Notes: a model not told the origin generated them from the letters alone. A stretch of 64,000 nt of DNA from Flaccisagitta enflata (GCA_965153355.1 OZ231126.1:63302001-63366000), one strand, 5' to 3'; numbered from the stretch's first letter, positions 1 to 10,878 are shown. A program made the numbers and translations.

Positions 1-916
1 ATGTATGATTACCATGTAAAATATCAGGTAGAGAAATATCATTCAAACATTCATCCATAATTCTTTCATAATTCTTTTGAACATCACCAGTGACATTTTT
101 CCAATCAATCAAATCGGGTAATTGTGCCTTGCTAATTCTAATACTTTCTACAGTGATAGATAAAGACAATTCAATCGGTAAGTGATCAGATTGATTACCA
201 ACACAATCTAGAATGTTTACAGATTGGACAAAGGGCATCAGTTCTTTACTAATAAAAAAGTAGTCCAACAGAGTAAAGGATCGTTGCTTCAAGTTAAATC
301 TAGTGTAAGTTAATTCTTTGTTAAAAGATGGCATCATTTCAAAAGCACAGAAAAGATTACGATTTGTAAGAAAGTTATTCAGGATATGTGAAAAATTACC
401 ATTCTTGTACAAATTGCAATTCATGTCTCCCATGATAATGATTTTTGAGGAAGGGTTATCACTTATGATTGAGTCAACAAAACTTATAGTTTCCAAGTAG
501 GCATTAGTCTGCACATCTACATTATTAACATCATTAAATGGCATGTAACAGTTGATTATTATGATATTACCTATAGAAGAATTAATTTCTAAAACCGTAA
601 CACGATCATGTCGGTACTCGCATCTAGGTTTGATTCCCGTCGAGAGTTTTTTGTTCCAAACATATCCGGTGCCGCCAAAAGGACGACCAGATAAGATTTT
701 TGTCTGCATTTGAGTCTTCATGGCACTCGTGCCCCAACCATCAAGATCAGGATGCAATGACATCAGCTTATTCACTCCGGGGTGACGTTTAAACGGAGGT
801 CTTAGCCAGTGCTCCTGAATTCCGTAAATGCATGACGAAGAGGAGCAGAAGTCACGAACGAAGTCAGCGTTTCTGTCAAACCCGTTGACATTGTGACTGA
901 CAATCTTGAATGACAT
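1..916 (-). CDS. Non-LTR retrotransposon ORF2, N-terminal endonuclease part (partial)
   Basis: An open frame of 305 codons starts at the ATG at 916-914 and runs off the left edge without a stop. It encodes an APE-like endonuclease, the domain that nicks the target for target-primed reverse transcription. Motifs seen in order: SHNVNG near the start, IQEHWL (catalytic Glu), GRPFGGTGYVW, CEYRHDRV, IIIMGDMNCN (Asp/Asn) and NQSDHLPIELS (Asp-His). All expected catalytic positions are present, so this part looks intact. The reverse transcriptase would lie left of the window. The start is chosen because ATG overlaps the ORF1 stop in the pentanucleotide TAATG. The EN motifs resemble CR1/L2-like elements; the clade cannot be fixed without the RT. 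Confidence 0.9.
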   Translation of the reverse strand, partial: MSFKIVSHNVNGFDRNADFVRDFCSSSSCIYGIQEHWLRPPFKRHPGVNKLMSLHPDLDGWGTSAMKTQMQTKILSGRPFGGTGYVWNKKLSTGIKPRCEYRHDRVTVLEINSSIGNIIIINCYMPFNDVNNVDVQTNAYLETISFVDSIISDNPSSKIIIMGDMNCNLYKNGNFSHILNNFLTNRNLFCAFEMMPSFNKELTYTRFNLKQRSFTLLDYFFISKELMPFVQSVNILDCVGNQSDHLPIELSLSITVESIRISKAQLPDLIDWKNVTGDVQKNYERIMDECLNDISLPDILHGNHT

Positions 917-1329
917 TATGACTGAAGAAGAGATTCGTTGCGACCGGCATCCGTCGGCGAGCGAGGATTGTAGAATCGGCGGAAGAGGACTCCTTCCGGC
1001 CAAACTCCAGGTTTAAGTAGATCGTCAAAGTGGATTTTTTTAACTATGAGTTTAAACGATTTGAAAAGATTGTGACGCATGTTATTTTCCTCCAAGCGAA
1101 TCACATCGACGCCACATGAGATGATGTGCGCCTTTATGTCGTCAGCAGTGGTGCCAAGGCTGACTCGGCCAATATAGCACTCTGTCGTCAAATCAGCACC
1201 ACCCCAAGACATTACTCCGCTGCTTGGCATTTTTCCAATCACAACATTCTTGTTCCGATCGAAACCCGATTTTACACGGTCTTCAGCAGCTCTGCCATTT
1301 TGCTTCCGCTGAAAGCGAGGAAGATGCGT
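916..1329 (-). pseudogene. Non-LTR retrotransposon ORF1, C-terminal RRM-like part
   Basis: The frame is open from 1329 down to the TAA at 918-916; a stop at 1332-1330 closes it upstream. The product contains ECYIGRVSLGTTADDIKAHI, SFKLIVKKIHFDDLL and WPEGVLFRRF, the pattern of the RRM-like RNA-binding domain at the end of many non-LTR ORF1 proteins, which coat the element RNA. The N-terminal half expected in the family is missing or frameshifted: another frame just upstream reads TEARVIVDASSSLSAEAKW. The stop overlaps the ORF2 start by one base, so translation of ORF2 by termination-reinitiation is likely. It is a broken or 5'-truncated copy, and no internal ATG is a convincing true start. Confidence 0.7.
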
Positions 1330-1505
1330 CTACAATTACTCTAGCTTCAGTCCGAGTAAGAGTGTACATGTGATGATGTGAATGATTGATCCTGCTCATC
1401 ATTTACACATTCTTCCGGGCTGTATTATGAGAATTATGTGGTTGTGCATTATGAAAGCCATGTTCAATTGAGCTTTTTTTCATTTACAATTGCTTATTGA
1501 CCGTC

Positions 1506-1507
<2 letters not shown>

Positions 1508-1537
<30 letters not shown>

Positions 1538-1647
1538 TGTATGTATGTATGTATGTATGTATGTATGTATGTATGTATGTATGTATGTATGTATGTATGT
1601 TTGTATGTATGTATGTATGTATGTATGTATGTATGTATGTATGTATG

Positions 1648-1677
<30 letters not shown>
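1508..1677. repeat. (ATGT)n microsatellite
   Basis: About 170 bp of the tetranucleotide ATGT, with a single interruption (TTTG) near 1600. The Tyr-Val-Cys-Met and His-Thr-Tyr-Ile frames it produces on either strand are not genes. Confidence 0.98.
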
Positions 1678-1678
<1 letters not shown>

Positions 1679-2122
1679 GCAGTAGAATCACGATTCGACG
1701 TAGCGAAAATTCGCCGATCAATGAACAAATGTCAAGAAGCTACAACTGGCTGTTACGGTACCGAGAGTCACAGAAATTCGCATATAACAAAAAGTTAGAT
1801 CTTAATTTCCGTTTAATTCTATCCTTGATAACAAAAAAAAATCCTTTCAGAAAACAAAACAAATTTGGCCCTTTTGAATACGGGACTGCCTTTCTTTAGC
1901 AAGCTAAACGGATTGGTTTGGATGGATGGGCAAAACATGACATGAGGCTTGAGTTGACCGAAGTCTGACAGAGAGGAGTGACCGATGAGTACGCTGAGTG
2001 TTTTGGCTAATATCCTCTCCTTGCAAACAAAGTCAAGCCAAACGTGGTTCAGCATTTATCCGTGTACAACTGTGTATTCAAGCTAGCAGTTCCGTTAGGA
2101 TCTCCTTGTTCCCGGTATTACC
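1678..2122. other. Unassigned non-coding stretch
   Basis: I recognise nothing here. A 78-codon minus-strand frame at 1819-2055 has no recognisable motif. AT-rich sequence lies between two microsatellites. Confidence 0.5.
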
Positions 2123-2393
<271 letters not shown>

Positions 2394-2449
2394 CTCTTTT
2401 TCCGCAATCATCATATGCATTTCTATCTATTTTCTTCTACCATTTTTCT

Positions 2450-2524
2450 CCCTGACCTGAATATGGCCATGAACATGAATATGAACATGAACATGAACAT
2501 GACATGGCCATGTTCAGGTCAGGG
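2450..2524. repeat. Short stem-loop with GAACAT repeats in the loop
   Basis: CCCTGACCTGA-A-TATGGCCATG at 2450-2471 is the near-exact reverse complement of CATGGCCATGTTCAGGTCAGGG at 2503-2524 (each about 21-22 bp). The loop is a short direct array of GAACAT/GAATAT. This would extrude as a hairpin; I see no coding role. Confidence 0.8.
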
Positions 2525-2782
2525 AGGGATCTCTAATGCCCATCATTTCTATCTGTTTTCAGTTTAGTGTCTCGCTCTGTCTTCAAGTCTTATCCTTTCT
2601 GCCTTCTCCCCTTTACTCTCCGCCCATCATCAAATGTCCATCGTTCATCGCCACCTGGGGGCTTCATGGCCGATGAAAACGTCATTAGATGCAATGAAAC
2701 ATCAATTAGATGATCTTTGAGACCTCCTCCCTTAATCCTTTATTCGATTCCTCTCCTCTCTTTAGACTCTCGTGAGGAAAGG

Positions 2783-2817
<35 letters not shown>

Positions 2818-3621
2818 CTGCCCTAAGACTATTCAATGTCTACGCCTTCTGACATTTTCCCCTCCTCCCAAATTTTCCTTTCATTGTTTATTCATTACCT
2901 TTCTTAACGAGTGGAGGAGAGTTGTAACTTGTAAGCGTTCGCTGGGACGCGCCACACGTACGCGTGCTGCCGTGACTGTCGAGTGTCATCCAATTGTTGA
3001 CCCACTGAACGTTGCGAGGCTGCATGGACAGCAAACCTTTTTTGTAGATTATAATCAATATTTCCGAGGAATCATCAACAAGGAACAATCATTCTAGAGG
3101 CAGAGGAACGGATATTCATCTAATGCTGGGCACTTTTACCTAACATTTACAGTTCGTTTGTTTTATTATTTTTTCTTCATTAAGGCATGTGTAGAGAAAA
3201 TGGATTTCGTCCCCTCAATTAGGGCAATTCAATCCAACGTGCCTGCTGACGTTGGAGTGGTCGTACATGCACATGCGCACGTGCAGCCGTGACAGACAGT
3301 CGATCGCGTGACAGGATTCTATTCACTCACGATTCACTCACTCGTCCGAGCGTCGAATAATTGACTGTCTTTCCGTCGGATACCATTTACTGTCCTTTTT
3401 CCTGTCCTGGCCTGTCCTTTTCCGTCTCGTCCCCGTTTTCCGTCTGGGCATCCGGCAGACAGACAGACGAAACAACGATCTGTCTTTCCCAAGTCTGGAA
3501 TCTTCATCATTTGACAGTCCATTTCTCGATCTCGAAGAGTGTGGAAGGAGCGGTTACCGCCTGTTTCATTTTCAACGTCAGTATAACGGAAGGTGACATC
3601 ACTGCACTCTACTGCAAGCCC
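2525..3621. other. Unassigned stretch with a short (AG)n run
   Basis: Contains a 33-bp AG run at about 2781-2813 and otherwise unique sequence. The 126- and 137-codon plus-strand frames here run into simple repeats and show no domain, so I do not call them genes. Confidence 0.5.
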
Positions 3622-3678
3622 TCACGCACACGCACACGCACACGCACGCGCACAGTGCGCACACACACACACATACGC

Positions 3679-3738
<60 letters not shown>
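3622..3738. repeat. Compound (CACACG)/(CA)n microsatellite
   Basis: A CACG/CACACG edge at 3622-3656 grades into a pure CA run at about 3683-3738. Confidence 0.97.
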
Positions 3739-3740
<2 letters not shown>

Positions 3741-3857
3741 GATAATTTTCAAGGTGTGTTCATGCGGCGAGTGATTCGAGGGCACTCGGAATTGAGCGAG
3801 ACAGTTGGCCCGCTTATTGGAGCACAGTCGGAGAAACAATAGACACATTTCATGGAG

Positions 3858-4009
<152 letters not shown>

Positions 4010-4077
4010 GCCATATTTGCTTGACAGAGTGTAGCTTTACATGCGACTACACCTACACCTTGCCGTGTTGGTCATTT

Positions 4078-4215
4078 GGTCCGTCCATCCATCTGTTGGT
4101 CTGTCCATCACATTTTTGAATTCCAAGAGTTTTTTGCATTACTGCTCCTGCCCAACCATCCGCGACTGGATTGTCGTGTATCCGGCCTTGTTTTATTTCT
4201 CCTTCAGGAGGCTGT
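4078..4215. repeat. Copy of a dispersed CTGCCCCTGCCC-type element
   Basis: A GTCCGTCC/CCATCC-rich edge is followed by ACTGCTCCTGCCCAACC, then GCGACTGGATTGTCGTGT and ATCCGGCC. The same ordered words occur near 16580-16690 and 18190-18265, and fragments at 12535-12560, 17615-17700 and 32440-32470. This is a dispersed repeat family of unknown type with no coding capacity seen. Confidence 0.55.
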
Positions 4216-4404
4216 AACTAGTGTAGGAAGGTCCAATTGGAAAAATGGATCCGGTACCAATTTTTTGGTTGTAATCCCATCCCCGGCATGTGCTGAGATG
4301 GTTTTCATAGCTCATCGGTATTTTCATAAGAATCATGGCCCCCCGAGAATAACAAAAATTCATGCAAATCAGGGAAAACTCTTTGTTCACCACCCCCATG
4401 TTTG

Positions 4405-4745
4405 TAAGTTCGTATCTTCTAAACGAATTGAGCTAATTGGGCTCATTTTAAAGAACAGACGCAGCTCTTTAAAATGAGCCCAAGTTGAGGTCATTAGCTC
4501 AATTTGTGTAGGAGCAACAGTCTTCCAAAGTTGGTGCTTCTTCTTAGGAAAGAAAGAGTTAACCCCTCACTTTGTAGACCTCTATCTTTTTAACAGATTG
4601 AGCCAATGACTTCAATTAGAGCTAATTTTAAAGAACAGACATAGCTCTTTGAAATGAGCCTAAGTTGAGCTCTCTTGCTTGATTCGTATAGGAGCAATAG
4701 TCTTTTAAAATGGAGGTTACTTTTGAGAATAAAAGCATTACCTCC
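4405..4745. repeat. Two diverged tandem units of about 170 bp with internal hairpin
   Basis: The unit at about 4405-4570 and that at about 4578-4745 share the order: TATCT.TTTAA, GATTGAGC.AAT, TTTTAAAGAACAGAC, AGCTCTTT.AAATGAGCC, TAGGAGCAA.AGTCTT. In each, TTTTAAAGA and TCTTTAAAA sit either side of a short loop, giving a hairpin. The units are diverged, so the duplication is old. Confidence 0.65.
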
Positions 4746-4787
4746 TTTGTTTCTGCCGCCTACCCACGCGCGTTTGGGCAGGGGCAA

Positions 4788-4910
4788 TGATAAATAGTCG
4801 CAAAAGCATTAGATGGTCAGCGGTACCCGTGCCCTGTCTAAGTAGATTGTGATCGAAGTTGAGGGAGGACCCAGGGAAGCGGCCCCAAAGGGGTCGATGG
4901 CCTATGCTTT
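4788..4910 (+). repeat. A-B terminal block of the dispersed minisatellite element
   Basis: Two conserved words: A, TAGTCGCAAAAGC.TTAGATGG then TCAGCGGTACCCG, and B, GCGGCCCCAAAGGGGTCGAT then GGCCTATGC. B can form a GC-rich hairpin. The same pair occurs at 31692-31807 in this orientation and at 7308-7420 inverted. The block sits directly before a 20-bp minisatellite. Confidence 0.7.
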
Positions 4911-4954
4911 CACACAGATCGAGGAATTTTCGTCCTCCATCTCCTTCTAGCAAT

Positions 4955-5215
4955 CGGGATTTGGGCCTTTGGGCTGAGATTGAGGCATTGGGGCTGGGAT
5001 TTGGGCCTTAGGGCTGGGATTTGGGCCTTGCGTCTCGAGATATGGGTCTCAGGTCTTGTACTTGCGCCTTGAGGTTAGGTTTTGGGCTGTAAGGCCAGAA
5101 TTGGGCCTCAAGGCTGGGACTTGGGTATCAAGGCTAAGATTTGGCCCATTAAAGCTGGCAATTGGGCCTCAAGGCTAAATTTGAATCAAGTCGGGGGGGG
5201 GGGGGGCGTGTTACG
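4955..5215. repeat. Degenerate 20-bp minisatellite (GGGATTTGGGCCTTGAGGCT type)
   Basis: About a dozen diverged units of a 20-bp motif on the B side of the block at 4788-4910. It ends in a run of G at 5190-5205 and a GGAGGA/GAGGAGG tract at 5220-5245. Since 20 is not a multiple of 3, the repeat cycles through frames and yields spurious Trp/Gly/Leu-rich frames. Confidence 0.85.
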
Positions 5216-6342
5216 CAAGGGGAGGAGGAAGAGGAGGAGGAGGAGAAAATTCCACATGTATATGAGAAGCTCTGCTCACTGACATGCTCTCTTAAATCTG
5301 CTTGCTTAAACATGTCTAAAGATTTTTATTCATTAATCGATTTTAAAATCAGAAAAAAAAGACTGACCTAAATGAGCTAAAATGCTCAAAAACACCATCA
5401 CAGATGAGCAGCTATGCTCATGAACATGTTTCCTTGTATTTGAATGCTCAAACAAACATAAATACGCTCCCTTATTGATCCTTCTTAAAATCATGAAAAA
5501 GTTTTTTGAGGATTTCCTAGTGATTTATGCATATTTCTAAACATACTCGCTCATTTATGAGCAACTTGCTCAATTATAAGTAACTGGGAATAATATTTTT
5601 GCCAACTTGCTCTTACATGAATTAAGTTGCTCAAAATTGTTTCCGCTCATTATGAGACAAGCAAGCCCAGTTAGAGACCTGCTGGCTCATTTATGAACAA
5701 GCCTGCTCATTCTTACGTAGTGCCCGCTCATTTTGGTATGCGCCATTACATTCCTTGAGTCATAAGCTTTCCAATCATATGCTGGACTACATCTTTTTAA
5801 TTACATTCAGTGTGATTCCACAAAAAGTATATCAGCGCAAATTCCATAAATTGAAACGCGGAAATTGTTTGTACGCGCAATTTAAATTCGCCACCACGCC
5901 AGCCTCGAAATTCGATCGGCAAAGTTAACACATGTACGCAATGCGCAGCAGTGTGCAACATGTGATTTTGATGCGGTTTTTTGCTTTTGCTTTTGCTTTT
6001 GCAAATTCGCCCAGCTGTATTCTATAAATTCGGAATTTTTCTATGTCTTCTTTAAGTAGTGTAATATTACATTAGGTAACATGCAAATACTATTGCTCTG
6101 GCTAGAACCAGAAAAGACTTTTCAAGCCGCTTTTTTCGCATGATTTTGACTTCCCCTCACGGCATTTTAAGGATATATCATATGTTTAGGTTTCATCAAG
6201 CATTGTGCTTGCTTGACAAGCGGAAATACGAGGGCTGTAGCAGGTCATTCACTTGAAATTGAGAACTCCGAACAAAAATTTTTCCACATCCCATGGCTCC
6301 ATATTTCCTATACTATGTGTAACCGTCCTTACAATCCTTTTT
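5216..6342. other. Unassigned AT-rich stretch with many TGCTCA words
   Basis: No coding signal. Between about 5270 and 5740 the word TGCTCA or its complement TGAGCA recurs many times at irregular spacing, for example GCTCATTTATGAGCA near 5549, which is itself a short palindrome. A TTTTGC repeat lies near 5980-6002. Confidence 0.5.
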
Positions 6343-6885
6343 GGGCAGCGGCCCCAAAGGGCCGATGTCCTGTAGGACACAGGGGGTAATTTCCAAACGT
6401 CCGTCCGTCCGTCCGTCCTTCCGTCCGTCCCCCCCCCCGTTGGTCATCGAGGCCTAAAATCCTCAATTTCAGGCCTGATTTAGGCCCTCTAAGCCCTCAA
6501 ATCAGCCCTCCAGGCTTCAAATCAGCCCTCCAGACCTCAAATCAGCTCTCCAGGCCTCAAATCAGCTCTCAAGGCCTCAATTCAGCTCTCCAGGCCTCAA
6601 ATCAGCATTCCAGGCCTCAAATCAGTCCTCCAGGCCTCAAATCAGCCCTCCAGGCCTCCAATCTGCCCCTAATGCCTCAGGCCTACCCCCGGATCTCATA
6701 TCTAATCTTCAGGACTAAAATTTTCCCCTAAACCTCAAATCCCTCTTAGGCCTGATATATTCCCCCTCAGGACGTCTGGAAATTACCCCCTGTGTCCTAC
6801 AGGACATTGGCCCTTTGGGGCCGCTGCCCTGCTCTCACTCCACTACCTCACTTGATTACTCCAAGCAGGGCATCGGGTACCGCTG
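6343..6885. repeat. Minisatellite unit flanked by inverted B hairpin motifs
   Basis: Left end GCAGCGGCCCCAAAGGGCCG followed by ATGTCCTGTAGGACACAGGG; right end (6786-6833) is the reverse complement of the same words, then GGGTACCGCTGACCAT near 6876. Between them are a CGTC-rich tract and about 16 copies of a 20-bp unit, CCTCAAATCAGCCCTCCAGG (6470-6680). Inverted ends around a tandem array make this look like a small non-autonomous mobile element; no ORF is present. Confidence 0.75.
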
Positions 6886-6984
6886 ACCATGTGCAATCCT
6901 TGGATGACTAGTTAAATCTGATGACTGCTTTGTTTTTTTAGCTCCTCTTTTTTTTCAATGCAATAGTCAACAGTTTGTTCCACC

Positions 6985-7302
6985 CCCCCCCACCCCCCGC
7001 TTTCAGCCTTGAGACCTAAATCCCAGCCTCAAGGCCCAAATCCTAGCCTCGAAACCCAAATCCAAGCCTCGTTGCCCAAATCTCAGATTGAGGCCCAAAT
7101 CCCAGCCTCGAGGCCCAAATCCCAGCCTCAAGGCCCAAATCCCAGCCTCAAGGCCCAAATCCCAGCCTTGAGGCTCAAATTCCAACCTTGAGGCTCAAAT
7201 CCCAGTCTCGAGGCTCAAATCTCAGCCACAAGGCTCAAATCCCTGCCTCTATGCTCAAATCCCAGCTTCAAGGCCCCAATTCCAGCCTCCAGGCTCAAAA
7301 TA
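6985..7302. repeat. 20-bp minisatellite (CCCAAATCCCAGCCTCAAGG)
   Basis: About 15 units with exact 20-bp spacing. Same motif as at 4955-5215 but on the opposite strand, and the same family as the large arrays at 45.6-48.1 and 49.7-52.1 kb. Confidence 0.9.
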
Positions 7303-7307
7303 AAAAC

Positions 7308-7420
7308 AGCATAGGTCATCGGCTCCTTCGGGGCCGCTGCCCCTCTCACCATCTCACACCCTCATACACTCACTTAGGGGCAACGGGTACCGCTGACCAT
7401 CTAACGCTTTTGCGACTATT
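7308..7420 (-). repeat. B-A terminal block, inverted copy
   Basis: GCATAGGTCATCGGCTCCTT and CGGGGCCGCTGCCCCT, then GGGCAACGGGTACCGCTGAC and CATCTAACGCTTTTGCGACT, the reverse complement of the block at 4788-4910. With that block it brackets 4788-7420 as an inverted pair. Confidence 0.7.
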
Positions 7421-7561
7421 AGTCTTTTTTTTCCCTTTTCTTAGTTTCTTGATTTGTCATTCTCTTCAATCACAAGTAGCAGCCCAAACAACATTTTCCT
7501 TCTTTGCCCGATGTAATCCAACTTTCCATTTTCTTCCAATTTTTCATTTTCCAATTGAATT

Positions 7562-7562
7562 C

Positions 7563-7595
<33 letters not shown>

Positions 7596-7650
7596 GGCAT
7601 AGATGAAAAGACAAACAGACTGACAGACTGACAGACTGACAGACTGACAG

Positions 7651-7738
<88 letters not shown>
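7562..7738. repeat. (GACA)n and (GA)n microsatellites
   Basis: GACA units at 7562-7596 and TGACAGAC units at 7618-7650, followed by pure GA to 7738. Confidence 0.97.
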
Positions 7739-7741
<3 letters not shown>

Positions 7742-7944
7742 TGACCATTTCCTTCACTGTCCTCGACGATCAGTCGGTGCTCCTCGACCTTAGCTCGGCG
7801 CTCAGATTGCGAGGATTATGATTAGTGGTCAAACATTTGTAAACCATTCCCGCATGTGCTCTGAAAGTGCGGGCCATGGGCCACACTGAGCGCCGAGACT
7901 CGATCTCGAAGCGCCGAAAGTTTAGGACTTGAATATATACCTCC

Positions 7945-7986
7945 ACACACACACACACACACACACACACGAAAACACACACGAAA

Positions 7987-8083
<97 letters not shown>
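7945..8083. repeat. (CA)n microsatellite with CGAAAACA interruptions
   Basis: CA dinucleotide run with interruptions at about 7970-7990 and 8010-8020. Confidence 0.97.
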
Positions 8084-8084
<1 letters not shown>

Positions 8085-9288
8085 AACACACGAAAACTCT
8101 TTACACATGCATACATGTTCGCACCGAAATTAATTTGATAATCGAACAAAACGACAACTCTAAACCAAAACCAGCGATACAAAGAATCGCCGACGATATC
8201 TAAACGTGCAAGTGTAGCTTAACAGTCGGGACAATGACTGGAATATTTACGGCGGGAAATATATATATCGACTTATCGGAGTCATTTGGACGTAAAAGCG
8301 GAATAAAGAGGCGGAGTAACACGCTTTCTCCACGACGAGAGTCGAGGGGAACATTATTCCTTTGCTGGCCTGAGAACCTCACCAAGAAACATCCACTGAC
8401 CGATTGAGAGGGCGGTCAAAAGAGAGGCCGAGGCGGGGAAAAATCTCCCAATTTCCCATCATAAATAACAGGGGAATTCTCACGCGAAAATGATCACCGG
8501 CGGCGGCGGCGGTCATTGCCGCCTCTGGCCGCTGACCGCTGCGGCTGTTGCCTCCGGTTATCTTTGTCACCGGTTTCCGCCTCCGCCCTCCGCCGTCGGC
8601 ACGCTTTTCTTCTAAGACGTCGACTAGACGACAATATCGGACTTTCTCCTTTCTTTTCCGTCCTCGTGCCTGCGATTCTTCAGTCTGGCTCTGGTTTTCT
8701 TCTAGGCCGCGGGCGCGTGCCCAGCGTGACATCTTGCACGTGTGTGCGTGCTCCTGGCGATATCATCGCATGCGTGTGTATGCGCATGCGTCTTCCTTTT
8801 CCATATGCGTGCTTCTAGCGATGAATCGCGTGCGTATATATGAATCATGTCTGCGTGTGTGTATTCGCACTCCGTGTCAAGTGATCTTCCGTTCACTAGC
8901 CGTCTTGTGTGTCTGTGACCGATGTCTCTGAGAGGTTTCCGGTTATTCTTGAGATCGTGGGAAATCACAAACTGTTTTCGGTCGATGATCTTTTTTTTCC
9001 GTCTTGGAACTCGAGAAAAGATCTTTTTAGATGCGTCCTCGCATATCTATAAGACGGCGAGCATCTGACGGCAAGATTTAGTGTGTCAACGGGGGTAAAA
9101 AAAGAAAATCCTATGAGAATAAAAGTAAGAAAAAACATAAAAAGAATCATTGAGGTATATCCTATTAAATATTTTATTGCAAAATTTGCATCCAAATAGT
9201 AAAAAAGAGCAAGTAAAGCTAACATTAACTAATTATTTTTACTTAAAAATATTCAAAATTCAATAATTTGTTCACTGATAGGAGGCTT
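8084..9288. other. Unassigned stretch, GC-rich in the middle
   Basis: 8480-8750 is GC-rich with a GGC trinucleotide cluster. Overlapping frames of 80-127 codons on both strands there have no recognisable domain, so I call no gene. The rest is unremarkable. Confidence 0.4.
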
Positions 9289-9427
9289 GTCAAAATTATA
9301 ACTTTGCATGGAAAATGAAAAAAATCAAAAATGAAGAAGATAGCCCCCTTCCAAACTTGATTATGGAGGGGGCTATGTTCTTAGAAATGCAAAATTTCTT
9401 TGCATTTGTGTGTCTTATAATTTTGAC
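9289..9427 (+). repeat. Double-hairpin element, copy A (139 bp)
   Basis: Terminal inverted repeats GTCAAAATTATAA (9289-9301) and TTATAATTTTGAC (9415-9427). Inside is TTTGCATGGAAAATGAAAAA, then a 37-nt hairpin (9340-9376) beginning ATAGCCCCC and ending GGGGGCTAT, then ATGCAAAATTTC. The same layout, with other stem sequences, is found on the other strand at 13558-13697 and 17313-17452. Non-coding; it could be a tiny transposon or a structured RNA. Confidence 0.75.
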
Positions 9428-10633
9428 AGCAGCAATGAGATAAAAAATGTAAGCACAATTTTCTCAAAAATCCTTTTTTCCTTTGCTTTTCTCATATGAA
9501 TTGCTGATTTATAGGTTCATTTGAGTAGGGGTGAAAGTTTAGTACAGTGGATATCAGCTACGAGTGTGACGGTTGGGTTACAGGTTTTCTGATATGATTT
9601 CTTCATTTTTGGATATGCCAATGTGCGATTTTTAATGGGGAACCCCTCAAGCGAGCACCCGTTACCCCTGGGGCTGGATGACAAGAATTTGTCTAAAAAC
9701 AGTCTATAAACGTAGGCCGTTTTCAACCAAGGGTTGAAAAGAGAATGAAAATATTGATTCATGTAGTTCAATAAAATCCATGATATTAATCATAGACACA
9801 TAAGACAATAATCTATCATTAGTTAAATGTATTCAAAGACATTTACGATGTATTTATCGATGTTAGGAATTACGCCTATGCGTAATTATACAAAATCATA
9901 ATTTACTGCAATATGCAAATGAGCATTTTGACAATCGTGGACGCACATAAGTGTTTGAATGCAATTGCAACTATTGTAACTTACTTAAATGATATTTTCA
10001 TTATGATTAAATGTTAAGCATTTCATTTTCTTTAAGGATGCGTGAATCTGGAATGCATCTCTATAAGAAAGTCTGTCTGTCTGTTTATCCATCTGTCTGT
10101 CCATTACGCCTGTGCGAAAAAAGTTTTCTTTGCTGTCTTTGGCAGCGGAGGGGTCCTATATTTAGTCAGATGATCAACAAACATGTTTTAAGAGTTTGAT
10201 TTACTACTCAGTCATTTCTTCTGTCTGTTCGCCCTTCTGTCTCTAACAGGTCTCACATAATTAGGAAGAAAAGTGATATGAGCAATATAGATAGTAAATC
10301 TGCCCTCAGCACAATGAACTTTGACATGGAGATGGTAAAAACCAAGTAATTGACATAGAGAAGCGATATCGGCAACTTTCATGGCAGGGGTGTACATGGT
10401 TCCATAACCTTTGATTATTCCCCCCCCCCTTCCTTTGATTTTCTTCCCCGCGATGCAGCGCATTGTGTTACCAAGTAAATGATTTTCTTCCCCATAAAGC
10501 AACAAAACAGTGTGTTTAAGGTTTAGATAGTGTTCAATTGTGTTCTACTTATCATGTTTTATGATTTGCTACTGCCAATAGTTATACTCTCCATAAATTT
10601 TCTTTTTTTTTCTTTTTTCCTCCTTCCTTTACT
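9428..10633. other. Unassigned AT-rich stretch
   Basis: No gene recognised. Around 10070-10160 lies GTCTGTCTGTCTGTTTATCC followed by ACGCCTGTGCGAAAAAAG. The same pairing of a GTCC/GTCT-rich tract with ACGCCTGTGC.AAAAA occurs at 12838-12965, so both belong to one dispersed repeat. Short frames here carry no domain. Confidence 0.4.
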
Positions 10634-10650
10634 CTCTCTCTCTTTCTCTC

Positions 10651-10726
<76 letters not shown>
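10634..10726. repeat. (CT)n microsatellite
   Basis: CT run with CTTT interruptions at the left edge. Confidence 0.97.
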
Positions 10727-10729
<3 letters not shown>

Positions 10730-10878
10730 CCATCCGTCAGTCTACAGGCCTGAAACTGGGTTTTGAGATCCAAACATGAAAATTGCCGTGCATCCCAAGC
10801 AAACCCGGCAAAAACTGTCTGTCCCCTTATTGCTTTTTTGGCATTTTTAAGCCTTTTGGGCTCACAGCCCATTTCCAA

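Noticed and set aside
6343-7302. CRISPR-like array in the regularly spaced repeats
   Set aside because: The 20-bp units are contiguous with no unique spacers, and the setting is a eukaryotic repeat.
8379-8968. Overlapping GC-rich frames of 88-127 codons as host exons
   Set aside because: Open on both strands, no domain, no convincing splice or start context.
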